A stretch of DNA of 64,000 nt from Tilletia caries (taxonomy: Eukaryota > Basidiomycota > Exobasidiomycetes > Tilletiales > Tilletiaceae). A program made the position numbers and the translations under genes. Numbering within the stretch: the stretch's first letter is position 1; every line of letters begins with the position of its first letter. Where the stretch lies: contig JALUTQ010000045.1 of the NCBI GenBank assembly GCA_032718865.1, positions 1,364,001 to 1,428,000 on the forward strand. The letters run 5' to 3'. The notes beneath the pieces were generated by a model. That model was not told the origin of the DNA. It saw only the letters and a list, made by a program, of their open reading frames with translations, and ran no database searches. This document shows, piece by piece, positions 1-10,492 of this stretch.

Positions 1-586
1 GCTCGTCTTTGGCGCATGTCGCTCGGTTGCGTCGAGGCTGATACCGATAGTCGGGATACTGTTGCTTGTGTTCGATCTTCTTCTGCTCGGCCAGCTCCTC
101 GTACCACCGTCGAACGTCGGCTCGCTCGTGTCTCCACATCTCTGCAAAGGTTCGCGTCAACGCTCCTTTCCCAGGACCTTCTCGCTGGCCTGGACGTCCA
201 TTCGCCTGTTTGGAGCGAGGCCCTGTGTTGGTCACAGAGCGTTGCCCGCCCTTGCCCTTCGCAAACTCGTTGGACTTCGCAGCCCGGTAGAGGATCCAGG
301 CGTTTGAAAGTCGAGGAGTGTGGCATATGCTGGCTCTGCTGCTGGCAGCATCGCACCTATCCGTCGCTAGTGTCGAGTTGTGTCGGTGCGAGCCGCTCGA
401 TGGGGAGACAGAAAGAGCGGGATGTCGATCTTGATCGTCGTTCGCTGGCCATGGTGAAGGCCAGAGCCTGCCGGCAACGAGGGGATCTGGATGAGGAAGG
501 GAGAGCTCACGGAAAGGATCGTTCTGGAAGGAAAGGAGCTCTGCTGGACTGAGCAGCGTCTGCTCGGTTGATGTTTCTCTCGGCAT
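1..586 (-). CDS. HMG-box transcription factor, copy 1 (3' end off the window)
   Basis: An uninterrupted reading frame runs from an ATG at 586-584 to the window edge (195 codons, no stop), so the C-terminus is missing. The first ~90 residues are Ser/Pro-rich. A MATA-type HMG box follows: the first helix starts with SNAWILYRAAKSNEF, and the second half reads MWRHERADVRRWYEELAEQKK and ends with YPDYRYQPRR, the typical basic end of sequence-specific HMG boxes. Family knowledge: these boxes bend and bind DNA, and in smut-like basidiomycetes they are used in pheromone response and mating. Between the helices lies a Gly/Arg/Gln-rich insert of about 25 residues. It is the first of several same-strand copies. 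The exact role is not known. The DNA-binding call is strong; the start is likely but not proven. Confidence 0.8.
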   Translation of the reverse strand, partial: MPRETSTEQTLLSPAELLSFQNDPFRELSLPHPDPLVAGRLWPSPWPANDDQDRHPALSVSPSSGSHRHNSTLATDRCDAASSRASICHTPRLSNAWILYRAAKSNEFAKGKGGQRSVTNTGPRSKQANGRPGQREGPGKGALTRTFAEMWRHERADVRRWYEELAEQKKIEHKQQYPDYRYQPRRNRATCAKDE

Positions 587-2281
587 GCCGGGCGCGGCAA
601 GTGAAGGAAAGTGCGCGGCCAGTAGATGATCGGTGCCGTAAGCCGTGCCACTTTGTGTTGTCGAAGGCCGGGAGATGGTAATGGTCATCGACGTTTGCAC
701 TCTTGTCGATCGTCGAAACTTAGATGGCAGCCATCGACCACATGCTCAGGCGCTCAGGTAGAGGCTGCAACAGTAGATCACTAGTCGCCATCACTATTCA
801 CTAATCGCTATTCAGCTACTTCCTGGATCATCGCCCATCGCTGCGATCGCCGTTCCTTATTCTAATGCTTACAAAGGTCTGACGTCTGACCCGGTCAAGG
901 CTTGGGTCTTCCGGACCTGCATTGCATGTAACCTTCGGTGATAGAAGTCCGTTTATATGAACCCTGCGGCCTGAAGCAGGAAGCCGGAAGCTCGAAGCCT
1001 GGCTCCTACTGAACGCCTGAGCCTGAAAGGCTTGAACGCTTTAACGCCCAAATGCCTGAACCAATATTGCATGTGTCGTAGATAATCATAATTGATGGGT
1101 AGCAGGGTCCATCAAAGATGACTGCGAAGACGCTAAGCAGGTATGACTACACGTACTGCATTTCGCGGAGCTTTTCGCTCTCCGTTCGCCGTTTCCTCCT
1201 TATTATATTAAGGCAAGGCTTGAGGGCCTAATAATAGGCTCCACGAAAAGTCCGCGACGACGCTGCTTAACGCTTGACGCTTAAGTCTTAACGCTTTTAC
1301 CTATAACAATGAGATCTGAGATACACACCACTGATATCTCGGTTATGTATATCAATACATTGCACGCTGCTCCAGCAGTGACAATAAGCCTTACGCTCAT
1401 CGCTCATTTATCGTTTATCATACAACACGTACACCCTCATCTTCAAAATTTCAGTCACAATCACAGATAGAAGATAGATATATGCATCAAGTCCCTGTGC
1501 TTCCATCACTCGAGTGATTTAGGTTCTTAGATCTTAGGCCTGAGGCCTGAGCGGGTGACACTCTAACGCCGTCACCACCATCGATCCTGTTATTCTGGAC
1601 TCGTGAGCGCGCGAGCGCGTCAGCATTATTCATTATTGGAAATTTGGAGCAGTCCTTATTCCGTCCGACTAATACATATTATTGGGATCGAGGCGCTTGA
1701 AGCACCTGAGCATGACTGCATGAGGTCTAGCGAATTAAGCTTAGCCATATATACACAGGGGCAGAGGCATCAATCTGCATTCGAATTTCGATCACGACTT
1801 GACCACGACCGCTCACCGCTCACCGCTCATCGCTCGCCACTGACACGGAAGAGGATGAATAATTGCTGGCGCAGCCCACTCGTGGAGACGGCACAGACAC
1901 GAGCCTACGTATGCTGGGCTCTTTGCTGTCTTCTCATACTGTACCTCATACTTACCATCTCATATCTCATATCTCACATATCAGCTCTGTCGTATCACAA
2001 GAACTTTTCCCCTTTGTCCTTCTCCCACGACCGTTCTCACGGACAGGCCACCATGTTACAGCTACAAACCTAGCTCACTCAACAGCGTTAGGCCGATGCG
2101 CTGAGGTACGGGAATCTTCTGGTACGTGATACCCCTTAGATATATAGGTATGCAGATTACAGGTTTTCGAGGACACGACCCAAGTTAGGGATTAGGAAAC
2201 AAATGTTCGGAAGGAAGCTGGGGAAGACGCTCGCATGAGCGCGCACATTGTTTGAAGGGTTGAGATGAAGCAGCATGGCTT
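587..2281. other. AT-rich stretch without a supportable gene
   Basis: About 1.7 kb between HMG copies 1 and 2. It holds short degenerate direct repeats such as CTGAAGC and CGCTCACCGCTCA, and AT-rich tracts. The open frames here (for example 1603-2073) have poor, repeat-derived composition, and I see no domain. Confidence 0.6.
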
Positions 2282-3564
2282 TCAGCGATGGCTCGAGGGA
2301 GGAAAGTTGTTGCCATACGGGTGAGCGGCTCGCGCGCCCTCGTACGGGGTGGCCTGGAAACTACGACCGCTATGTCCAGATGCAAACGCCGAGCTCTGCG
2401 ACTGTTCCGGTTGCACTTGCTGTTGATGGTGAGAGAGGGAGTCAAGACGGTTCATCAGCACCTGTATCGCAATTGTCATACCTGCTGCAGAACTGGACGC
2501 CGGGACACATGCAACGTTGTATACGAGATGCGTGTAGCGTTGCAGCAACATGCGCCAGCGCTGGCCCTGTTCGTAGAGGCATGTTGTGCCAAAGGTGAAC
2601 TCACAGCGACATGGGATCCAATCGAGTGTGAGCTATGAGATGGTGCGTGGGTTTGACGTGCAGGATATGGATGAAAGCGGGTATGCGACTGATTCGGGTA
2701 GGACTGGTTCGGGTACGATTGGTTCGGGTAGGACTGGTTTGGGTAGGGCTGGATCGGGTCGGCAGTCACATTTGTCGGAGTCGACGACGGCCCAGGGTGG
2801 AACATCGGTCGGTAAAGGTTGTGGTGTACTCCTGTTTGACCAGGCTGGAAGACCTGCGGTGACATTCAGAGAATATCGCAAGGGGTGTCAATCGACCGTG
2901 AGAGTCACTCTTCTGCTGCAGGAACGCGCGGCGAGCTGCTCACCTGCTCTTTGACGTTCTGGGACATGGCAAATGTTTGCGAATACGGCACGTGAAGCGA
3001 CCCGGTGTGTTGTCCCAGACTTCTACCCGTACTCCACGCTGAGGGGTCAGTCGCAGAAGGTGTGGCATATAATGCTCCTTCTTGGCGTCGTTGCACTTCT
3101 TGAGGACCCGGTGGGACAGAGGCGGGTCCTCGAGCAGAAGACCGAGCCGACGGTAAGTCCTTCGATTTCCTTGCTTTGTCGGCTCTCCTCGGTTTGTCGG
3201 CTCTTCGCGGTTGGTATTTGTAGCCCGGGTATCGCGCCAAGTGTTCCTGCTTCTTCTGTTCAGCGAGCTGCTCGTAGTGCTCACGTACCTCCTGCGCCTC
3301 GGTCCTCCATAACATGCTGATGTCCTTTGTCTGAGCGCCTCTGCCTTGCCTGGAGGTTTGGCCGATGCTTTCCACGGCAATGTCCTGATTCCGTGCCATC
3401 TCTCTGGACTTCGCCGCTCGATAGAGCATCCAGCAGTTCGGAGGCCGCGGTGGTCGCGTCCTGTCTGGGACAGAAGCTGCTTGAGACGATGAGGACTCAG
3501 ATGTCGCCGATGACGAGTTGGCTCCGAGCTCTGCTGTTGCTTCCACAGAGCTTGCGACGGACAT
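2282..3564 (-). CDS. HMG-box transcription factor, copy 2 (complete)
   Basis: The start is ATG at 3564. The model has exon 1 at 2944-3564, exon 2 at 2605-2853 and exon 3 at 2282-2566, all in phase (385 codons with stop). The second intron would be only 38 nt and is the least certain part; without it the protein ends about 40 codons into what the model calls exon 3, in another frame context. Residues ~1-35 are Ser/Ala-rich. The HMG box follows, with RPPRPPNCWMLYRAAKSRE, then DISMLWRTEAQEVREHYEQL and YPGYKYQPRR. After it come basic RRADKPRRADK repeats and a low-complexity tail with four SYPNQ-type repeats (about 2690-2760). The layout matches pheromone-response HMG factors of basidiomycetes. 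The target genes are unknown, and no pheromone or receptor gene is visible nearby. Confidence 0.8.
2690..2760. repeat. 15-bp tandem repeat encoding SYPNQ units
   Basis: About four imperfect copies of a 15-nt unit (GGTTCGGGTAGGACT on the plus strand) lie in frame within HMG copy 2. On the minus strand they encode repeated Ser-Tyr-Pro-Asn-Gln. Because the unit is a multiple of three, copy-number change would not break the frame. Confidence 0.75.
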
Positions 3565-4427
3565 GGCTGACCTGACTTGTTGAGGCTACTTGCGAAGGGA
3601 AGGAAGTAGCATGCTGACGGTCGAAGGATGCGTTGAGGAGCGGCTGCATTGTGAGGAGCGATGATGATTGGGCTGTGATGTACTCATGCTGAGAGAACAA
3701 GGGGAAATTGATGCGGTCTCTGCGCTTGGACGACAGTGACGAGAGTCGAGACGGTTGTTGAGCCAGAAGTCCTCCAACGGCCAACCCGAGGTCATTTCCC
3801 TTTGTTTGCCCCGCAGTCCATTGTGTCAATCATCATCCATTATTATTCTGACTCATTGCGCATTTTGCGCATCAATCAGGCAACATGAGTATGTACTCTG
3901 CGCTATTATCACTGCCTGCCCTTTGTCTGCATCGCTAATGCGGTCATGGGCCATGGCTGTGCCTTGTGAGCGGTGAGCGCGTGACATACTCCTGCGCCAT
4001 GAAGCATGAAGCATGAAGCATGAATATGTACAATGGGAGCTACATAAAAGCGTGTGTCGTGGGTGTACAAGGTGTTGCTGCCGCCTGTTGGAGAAATGCC
4101 TGCGGCCTAAGCTAACGTACTCGTGCGGTCCTTGTCTGGCTGATCAGCGATCAGGATTTGCGGTCCAGATGCACCACACCCTCGATAGTGCGCGAGATGT
4201 CTGAACATGTTGAGGGCACCTGGTTGCAAGTTTCTGGAAACGTTCTGTTCGAGAACCATTGAACATCTTTTGACCGACGGCTCGACCTGCTCGATCTGGC
4301 CCCGCTTCGGCTTGACCGACCTCAGGACGCGGCATCGATCAGATCCAAATGCTTGGTCGAGTGCGCCTTGTCGGTGGAGGGGTCGAAGATCCTACGTCAG
4401 CAAGTAATCAGAGGCCGCGGAACTCAC
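3565..4427. other. Intergenic, no supportable gene
   Basis: Upstream region of HMG copy 2 and downstream of the decayed copy 3. It has short repeats (GAAGCATGAAGCATGAA near 4010) and no frame with recognisable content. Confidence 0.5.
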
Positions 4428-5481
4428 TCACCTCTCGTCGCCATGAGGTCGGTCGTTTCCTGCGTACAGTATCGTCAGGGCCGTGTTGCTCGGCATCCTC
4501 CCAGGTACCGATTCCACCCTTGACCAGCACGAAAAAGTATCCTCCCGGTTGCGCCAGCATTCCTTCCTAGGTCTAACGTGTTCCCACGCTGGACCTGGGT
4601 GTATACCGGCTGCTGAAACGACCATTGACCCCCCTCGCAATACAACCAGGTTTGCGCATGTCTGCTCGTGCGGATGGGACCGAATCACCGAACGCTGAGA
4701 AGCTTGGTGCGTCGAGAGGGAGGACGGAACGATGAAACGCAACACTTTTTTTGCCGATGAGAAGCAGGGCAGGCGTGACCGACGGGTAAGAAGGATACCT
4801 GCAAGGGTCAAGGAAGAGGTTGTCCACTGTTGATAGCGTCTGCTGCATTCCGGACGAAGGCAAGCCAGCCGACGCACGGACAGCGATCCGACAGAACTTG
4901 CGCGGCGCCTCTGTCCGACCGTACTATCGCCTGCGAAACAAGACGGGTCGCTCATCGTAGATGCGTACCGGAAGGAGGACGCGCAAGCGAGAGGACAGGA
5001 TGGAAGTCCAGCGCTTGTCTGTGGTTCTGTGATGGAGGAACGAGACGCTCACTGGCTTACACAAGCCTCTGCTCATCCTCAAATTCTGTGGCAGCGGTTG
5101 TTGGATGCAGTAACAAGATTCTCTCCAAAGCCGTCCAGCCGGAGGCTCGATCGATGTGCTGTGCGACGATGATGGTGACAAGTTTCGTTGCAGGTCGGCC
5201 TTGCTTATCGCAGTAACGCAACAGCAGCGTTGGATCCGAATAGGCATTGGTACTTCGGAGGCCTCCGCAGAATTTCTGCCATCTGCTGCTCCGCAAGCTG
5301 CGCGTAGCTCCTATGAAGGCAGACGAGTTCCGCTCTCCTCTATGTCTGGACATTGGCTGCAGGGTTGCGAGTCGCATGCTGCCAACGGGGGACCTCACGA
5401 AGGCGTTACGCCACTGGAGGCCCTGTTGAGCTGCTGTTTGGGGTGCTGGATGAAGGGTGGCGCACTCTCAGCCGCGGACAT
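4428..5481 (-). pseudogene. Decayed HMG-box gene, copy 3
   Basis: An ATG at 5481 opens a short frame (MSAAESAPPF...) that stops after 28 codons at 5395. Further down, in another frame around 5250-5310, lies a recognisable but degraded second half of the same HMG box. SYAQLAEQQMAEILRRPPKY lines up with HYEQLAEQKKQEHLARYPGY of copy 2. Stop codons and frame changes separate it from its flanks. The Ser/Pro-containing C-terminal-like stretch at 4573-4863 may be the old tail. Strand and order match copies 1 and 2, so an inactivated tandem duplicate is the simplest reading. The boundaries are approximate. Confidence 0.5.
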
Positions 5482-5914
5482 CGTGAAAGTGCTGTGTAGC
5501 CGCGCCAACTTGTCGCGCGTGATGAGGCAGAGGGGACGCTTCGTCTGAAGTGTTGACACATTGTCGAGACAGCCGCGAAACACCTCGGTGGTGGCTACAC
5601 GAAGCCGTGTACCGTTCGTCAATGGGAGATGAGGACGCTGGCAAGATCTTCTCCTCTCGGGAATCCTCGTGGAGTAACGGCAGCGAATGTTATGTCGGCC
5701 TATGAGGACGAACAGCCTGCCTTCCGATGGTGGGGGCAGAAAGCAATCCTCGCAATTGCGCTGCTTCTCTTTAGAACACACACAGGCTAGTCTTGAAGTG
5801 AAGCAAGTACGCAGGATGCATGCTGGAAACGATCGATACGGGCCGGCGTCGTTGATCAGAGTGTACCTAAGAGGCAAAGGCAAGGGCACACGCATCAGCT
5901 CTGTGATAGCCGCT

Positions 5915-6166
5915 ATGGACGACTTCGTATCTGAGCAACATCAGCCTACCAGCTCTGTCCCTTTTCGCAGTGAGCTCGCGCGTTCAGAATCGCCATTTGC
6001 GAAGCGAAGCAACCGTAAGTCGGCGTCCACCTCCTTCTCCGGTCGTTTAGACCGTATTGCACAGTTCTGTGTCGATCGCGTGAAGAAAACCCATGGCGAG
6101 GACGGTACAGATCGCGTGAAGAAAACCCATGGCGAGGACGGTACAGATCGCGTGTCTAGCCCCTGA
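5915..6166 (+). CDS. Possible small gene or gene fragment with 12-residue repeat
   Basis: An ATG at 5915 opens an 83-codon frame of normal-looking composition (MDDFVSEQHQPTSS...). It ends with two exact copies of the 12-residue repeat DRVKKTHGEDGT plus the first residues of a third, then a stop. No domain is recognised and it has no partner exon that I can defend. It lies on the plus strand among minus-strand HMG copies. It could be a short gene, an exon fragment, or chance. Confidence 0.25.
   Translation: MDDFVSEQHQPTSSVPFRSELARSESPFAKRSNRKSASTSFSGRLDRIAQFCVDRVKKTHGEDGTDRVKKTHGEDGTDRVSSP
6074..6154. repeat. 36-bp tandem repeat (2.25 copies)
   Basis: Two identical 36-nt units at 6074-6109 and 6110-6145 are followed by the first 9 nt of a third. 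The identity suggests recent slippage duplication. The unit is a multiple of three and stays in frame with the small plus-strand frame. Confidence 0.9.
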
Positions 6167-6317
6167 TCGACTCTTGAATCATTCGCGGAGCCCGGAATTT
6201 GCTAAGTCGAAACGTGGGCATGCTCTGCACAAGGCGGACAGGCTGGAGCCATATTTCCATGCTCAACGCTGAGAGGCTGAAGGACGTGGGTGGAATTACC
6301 TTGCACCAGCTCGTACT

Positions 6318-7142
6318 TCACCCATCGGCCGTACTCTTGTCTGCTCGATACCAGTCAGGCATCGGCCACCCCGCTGAACCCGCACATCGTGCTGTTGACG
6401 TGACGTCGACCACGGCAGACCAATGTCGGTCCTCGCGGGCGGTGATGTGCTGTGACCTTTTTATCGAGGCTGAATCCGGTGCGCCTCTGAAGTGGCGGCG
6501 CAAAGCTCCAGGAAGTCATGCTTAGGCAGTCTCGATGCGTGAACTGTCTGATGCGCAACGTCGGTCGCTGATGCCTCCAAAGGTGGGGCAGAACTGCTGC
6601 CAGAACTGGCCAGAGGGGCCGGAGACCGTACGGAAAGGTGCAAAAGACCCATTGCGTCTCGTTGACTTTGAAGTCCACGTTCTGCAGGGGAGATCTGCAT
6701 CGAGACAAGGGGTTTGTGACTGTCAGCAACGTCTTCTATGTCTGATGCACGTACTTGAGGACTCACGCAGAGCGCTGGGCAGGTACCATTGTATCATGTT
6801 GAGCGCTGCAACAGACCCTTTGTTGCCACCGTGATGCGTGCTGGTGCTTGACCACGGGAAATGAGACTGGTCGCTTGCCAGGGATGCGTATGGGCGGCCA
6901 AGGTAACGAACATCGCTGCCGAACCTTCAGCTGTCACGTCTTTCGAGGCGAGGAGGGCATAGGTCATTCGAGATGTAGCCAGTCGTGTGGTCTCCTATCG
7001 ACGGAGGCCAATGGTGCGCTGTTGGACGACGAATGAGTGGTGTCAGTGGTTGTCCGAGTGAAGGAGTATCAGAAGAGGAGCGCTCATGCCTACGAACTGA
7101 TTCCAGGATGACAGAGTCACGGGTTCCGGGTTCATCGTTCAT
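6318..7142 (-). pseudogene. Possible remnant of a fourth tandem HMG-type gene
   Basis: A frame starting at ATG 7142 (MNDEPGTRDSVILESV...) runs about 70 codons. It contains a Ser-rich stretch followed by LTPLIRRPTAHHW, which sits where RPPRPPNCW lies in copy 2. A second frame at 6461-6766 has a Ser/Ala/Pro-rich, tail-like composition. No intact HMG helix II/III is visible. Strand, spacing and composition fit a further worn copy, but the similarity is weak and a separate unknown gene with introns is equally possible. Confidence 0.25.
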
Positions 7143-7665
7143 CACTTCCTCAAAGAGAAAACGAATTCGCATGTAGTGGTTCCTGTGAGCGGCACGAACA
7201 GTAGTGTCAGGAATTCGACTGCCCTGATGCATGCAGTCTGATTGCCTGATACCCAGGTATTAAGCATTGGGCATTGGGTATTGGGTGACTTTGCTATTAT
7301 TCAATAATCGAACAGCAGAAAACGTTAATAATCCTTACCTCTGCTTAATGTTTCCGGCTTCACCCTGAGTGATGAGTCCCTCACACGTTAAATCCTTAAC
7401 CCTGCTTGATTCAGCGATAAACGTAAGCCTCAAGCATGAGTGTATGTGCTCATGAGCATCAAGCGTTAAGTATCGTCCTGCCTGAATTTAAGATGCAGAG
7501 AGGGCGACCACTTATTATATACATGGTAATGTGCAGGTACAGGGGGATGAGGTAAAGGCACAAACAAACGTCGAGAGGAAGTAAACAAAGAAGATGAGGG
7601 GAAAAAATTCAGTATTGCCATCTAAGCATCTATCCGTCTAACCAATCACTAATCACTAATTAGGG
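7143..7665. other. AT-rich intergenic
   Basis: Short repeated words (GCATTGGGTATTGGG, TTAATCCTTA, ATCACTAATCACTAAT) and no coding signal. Confidence 0.5.
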
Positions 7666-8002
7666 CCTGTACAGCTGCACCGTCCTATGACGCTGAAAGA
7701 TATCACAAAACACAAAAATAGGAATCATATGACATATGACGCAAAAGGAGGTGGAGTTAACAGATCCCGTACAGCAAGCCCGTCAAAGAGTGTTGTTCGA
7801 GCTCAATTTTCGACGGTGCGTCAAATCACGGTGCGTCCAGCTAAAAAGCTGGACGCTAGTTTTGACTATGAAAAAGTTATCATGACGCAAAGTTTTGCGT
7901 CACAGAAGGTCTGCTGTACAGGTCATGACGCTACCGTGACAACTTCATCACATGACGCAAAATCAATTAGTAGCGTCACGCGTGACGCTGCAGCTGTACA
8001 GG
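7666..8002. mobile_element. Small foldback/MITE-like element with nested palindromes
   Basis: The outer ends are inverted: CCTGTACAGCTGCA at 7666 and its complement TGCAGCTGTACAGG ending at 8002. The similarity continues inward (CGTC...TGACGC) over roughly 30 bp. Inside lie a 10-bp stem GCGTCCAGCT/AGCTGGACGC, a TGACGCAAA/TTTGCGTCA inverted pair with a 2-bp gap, and a perfect 16-bp palindrome GCGTCACGCGTGACGC near 7973. A further CTGTACAGG copy sits near 7915. No transposase is present. The 144-codon frame through it is a by-product of these repeats. Target duplications are not clear, so the exact ends are tentative. Confidence 0.55.
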
Positions 8003-8340
8003 TTCTTATAATCACTAGATACTTCACACGAGCAATAAATAATATCACACCCACAGCAACAGGCAGCAGTAGTGGACAGGCGATGAGTACAGTAACGAGT
8101 ATTTGCTCGTCGAATCCCTGATGCTGATTCTATACATATGAGTGTAGCATCGAACGTTTTTGGCAGGCTAGGCGGCGACCGGGGTCCAGCAATTGTCGAT
8201 CAGCAAAGAGGCAGGCAGGAAGAGCGCAGGCGTCATGGTGAAGTGGTGCGGCGTAAAGCGTAAAGGGCAAAAGGTGTAAAGGACAATCAATGTTAAATGA
8301 TAAATGTTGTGCTATGCTAAATGCATAAACAGTGGGCGAT
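8003..8340. other. Intergenic, nothing recognised
   Basis: AT-rich flank of the foldback element, with TAAAGGGCAAAAGGTGTAAAG-like words and no coding signal. Confidence 0.5.
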
Positions 8341-8344
8341 AAAT

Positions 8345-8462
8345 AATGAGGACGATGGACGATGGACGATGGACGATGGACGATAAACAATGGACAATGA
8401 ACAATGAACAATGAACAATGAACAATGAACAATGAACAATGAACAACGAACAACGAACGATT
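8345..8462. repeat. 7-bp minisatellite (GGACGAT grading to ACAATGA)
   Basis: An array of 7-nt units begins as GGACGAT, passes through GGACAAT and becomes AACAATG/AACAACG. The gradual drift along the array is typical of slippage plus point mutation. Because the unit is 7 nt, all three minus-strand frames read the same repeated peptide, which explains the spurious open frame here. Confidence 0.85.
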
Positions 8463-9319
8463 GAAGATGAACGATGAACGATTATTGACGTTCAACGATG
8501 AACAACATGCTATACACTTGCAAAGAATCTGATCAATTAAGCATCGTTATTCATGAGCAATTCGGCATACAAAACACACACTGCTCATTGTATTATTTCT
8601 CCATGCGCCTACCATGACGCCTCGCCTGCTTACAGTCTGTGAGATGTGAGATACATTTATATGTACTCTGTTGAGTATCCTGACGCCTGCGGCCTGATCG
8701 GCTGACCCTTTCCCCCTCTCATCTGCCTTTGCCAGCAAATAGCAATGCGGATACGGTGGATCCCGTATAGTAGAGCCATGGAGGTTATGTGGCCATTATT
8801 GACCATCGAAAGGATTATAACGCCAAAAACGAAAGACCCGGCCGCGCTGACGCGGTTCTTGTGACTTTTGGAACGTCGCGGACCCAATAAACCTAAGCGT
8901 GACCGGCGACCTGATGCCTGATGTCCAATGGCCTGATTAGTGATTACTGATTGTGCCCTGTTCTTTGCTTTTATAAGTAGTCGTCCCTTTGTTGCCTTGT
9001 CACATGGGTACAGAGCCCTCCAACTTTTGCGCCCGCTACTACTGCTTTATGCGTGCAGAGCAAGAGGTCATCGAAGAAAGGAACGATTTGAGTTAGCATG
9101 ATTGACCGAGGGTGACCTCTCAGGATGACACAGATGTAAGCAAGAAAAGCAGTGGTAAATGAACGTCTCAGAATCGTCCGGACACGCAGAGAACGAAATA
9201 ATCGCCTTGTCTATACGCAGTAATTACACACATCGACGTCTTCCAAAGGTCCAAAAAAGTCCTGAAGGCGGCAAGATCCTTCAGCCTTAAGAAACAATCG
9301 TTAAGCCTGGAGCGTGAAG
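8463..9319. other. Intergenic, no supportable gene
   Basis: Mixed AT-rich sequence. The short frames present (for example 8547-8887 minus) show no domain or splice structure. Confidence 0.5.
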
Positions 9320-10090
9320 CATCAAGCATTAAGCAAGAGTTAAGAATAAACATTAAGAAGGTAGCCTGCAGCCTGAAGCATTAAGCAAATGTAAAGATTA
9401 AGCCGAGTTTAAGCATTGAACGTAAGGGCGACCCCTGAAGCGTTAAGCGGTAATAAGCGTTAGGCGTTAAGCATTAAGCATTAAGGGCGACGCCTGAAGC
9501 GTTAAGCGGTAATAAGCGTTAGGCGTTAAGCATTAAGCATTAAGGGTGACGCCTGAAGCGTTAAGCAGAGACAAGCATTAAGCAGGGCATAAGGATTTAG
9601 CAGAGGTAAGTACTAAGCAGAGGTAAGTATCATAACATAAAGAGTGACACCTGAAGCGTTAAGCATTAAGCATTATTAAGCATTAAGCAGCAGATGTGAG
9701 CATGAAGCAGACGTAAGCATTAAAATTAAGTGTGACGCCTGGAGCGTTGAGCGGCAAGCATTAAGCAGAGGTAAGGATAAAGCAGGAGGTAAATATTAAA
9801 CATTAAGGGTGACGCGGTGACGCTTGAAGCTGCTTGAAGCTGCTTGAAGCTTGAAGCTTGAAGCGTTAAGCGTTAAGCATCATCTTATAAGCAGGGTTAA
9901 GCATCAAACGCTAAGGCGTTAAGGCGTTAAGGATATCTGCAGCAGTCTTATAAGCCTGAAGCGTTAGTGTATACTGAATAAATATAAGTAATAAGCCTGA
10001 GAAGTGAGGACCTGGAGCCTGGAGGCTGAAGCCTACTAGCCTATTAGCCTAGAGCCTGGAGCCTGGAGCCTGGAGCGTGGGCCTGAAATC
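9320..10090. repeat. Degenerate interspersed repeat array (AAGCATTAAGC / GCCTGAAGCGTTAAGC words)
   Basis: Dense direct repeats of related words (GCATTAAGCA, GAAGCGTTAAGC, GGTGACGCCTGAAGCG). They include a near-perfect duplication of about 60 bp around 9430-9545, and a run of GCCTGGAGCCTGGAGCCTGG at the right end. No frame is open for any length. Comparable single words occur scattered in 960-1300 and 7370-7470, so the whole left 10 kb seems built from the same repeat family. Confidence 0.8.
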
Positions 10091-10492
10091 AATCATGAGA
10101 CCCAGTGGCCAGTAACAGACAGTATAACAGTCAACAACGTGGGACCTTTTGTTTGCATAATGATTCTCTCCATTCATTATTATTCATTGTTGATCATTGA
10201 TTATTGATTCAAGCTCACTGCTTGACCCTTGTCGATTGCCAAGCAGGTGAGGCGGTGAGGCCGTGAGGCGCTATGCGACATGCGTCCCAGATGGTTCCCG
10301 ACGGAGTAGTAGTCTTGAAGTCACGGCAACGTCAAAGGCACGTCGGATGTCCTGGGAGAAGACTTTATTTATGTTCGTCGTGACGACGGGACTGTGAAGG
10401 TCTGTAAGAGTAGGCTGGACAATATGATGTGTGGGTGGAGAACGAGTGGGCTGGACGATGTGGTGGGTGGAAAGTGATTGGAAAAGAAGGTA
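10091..10492. other. 3' flank of the decarboxylase gene
   Basis: No gene seen. Composition becomes GC-richer toward the decarboxylase stop codon, marking the change from repeat zone to ordinary chromosome. Confidence 0.5.

Noticed and set aside
1603..2129. Open frames in the left repeat zone
   Set aside because: Built from short repeats (CGCTCACCGCTCA, TCTCATATCTCA) with no domain and no conserved start context.
7687..8121. 144-codon plus-strand frame
   Set aside because: It runs across the foldback element and out of its right end; the peptide simply reads the palindromic repeats.
8345..10090. CRISPR-like array
   Set aside because: The repeats have no constant spacer length or unique spacers, and the genome is eukaryotic.
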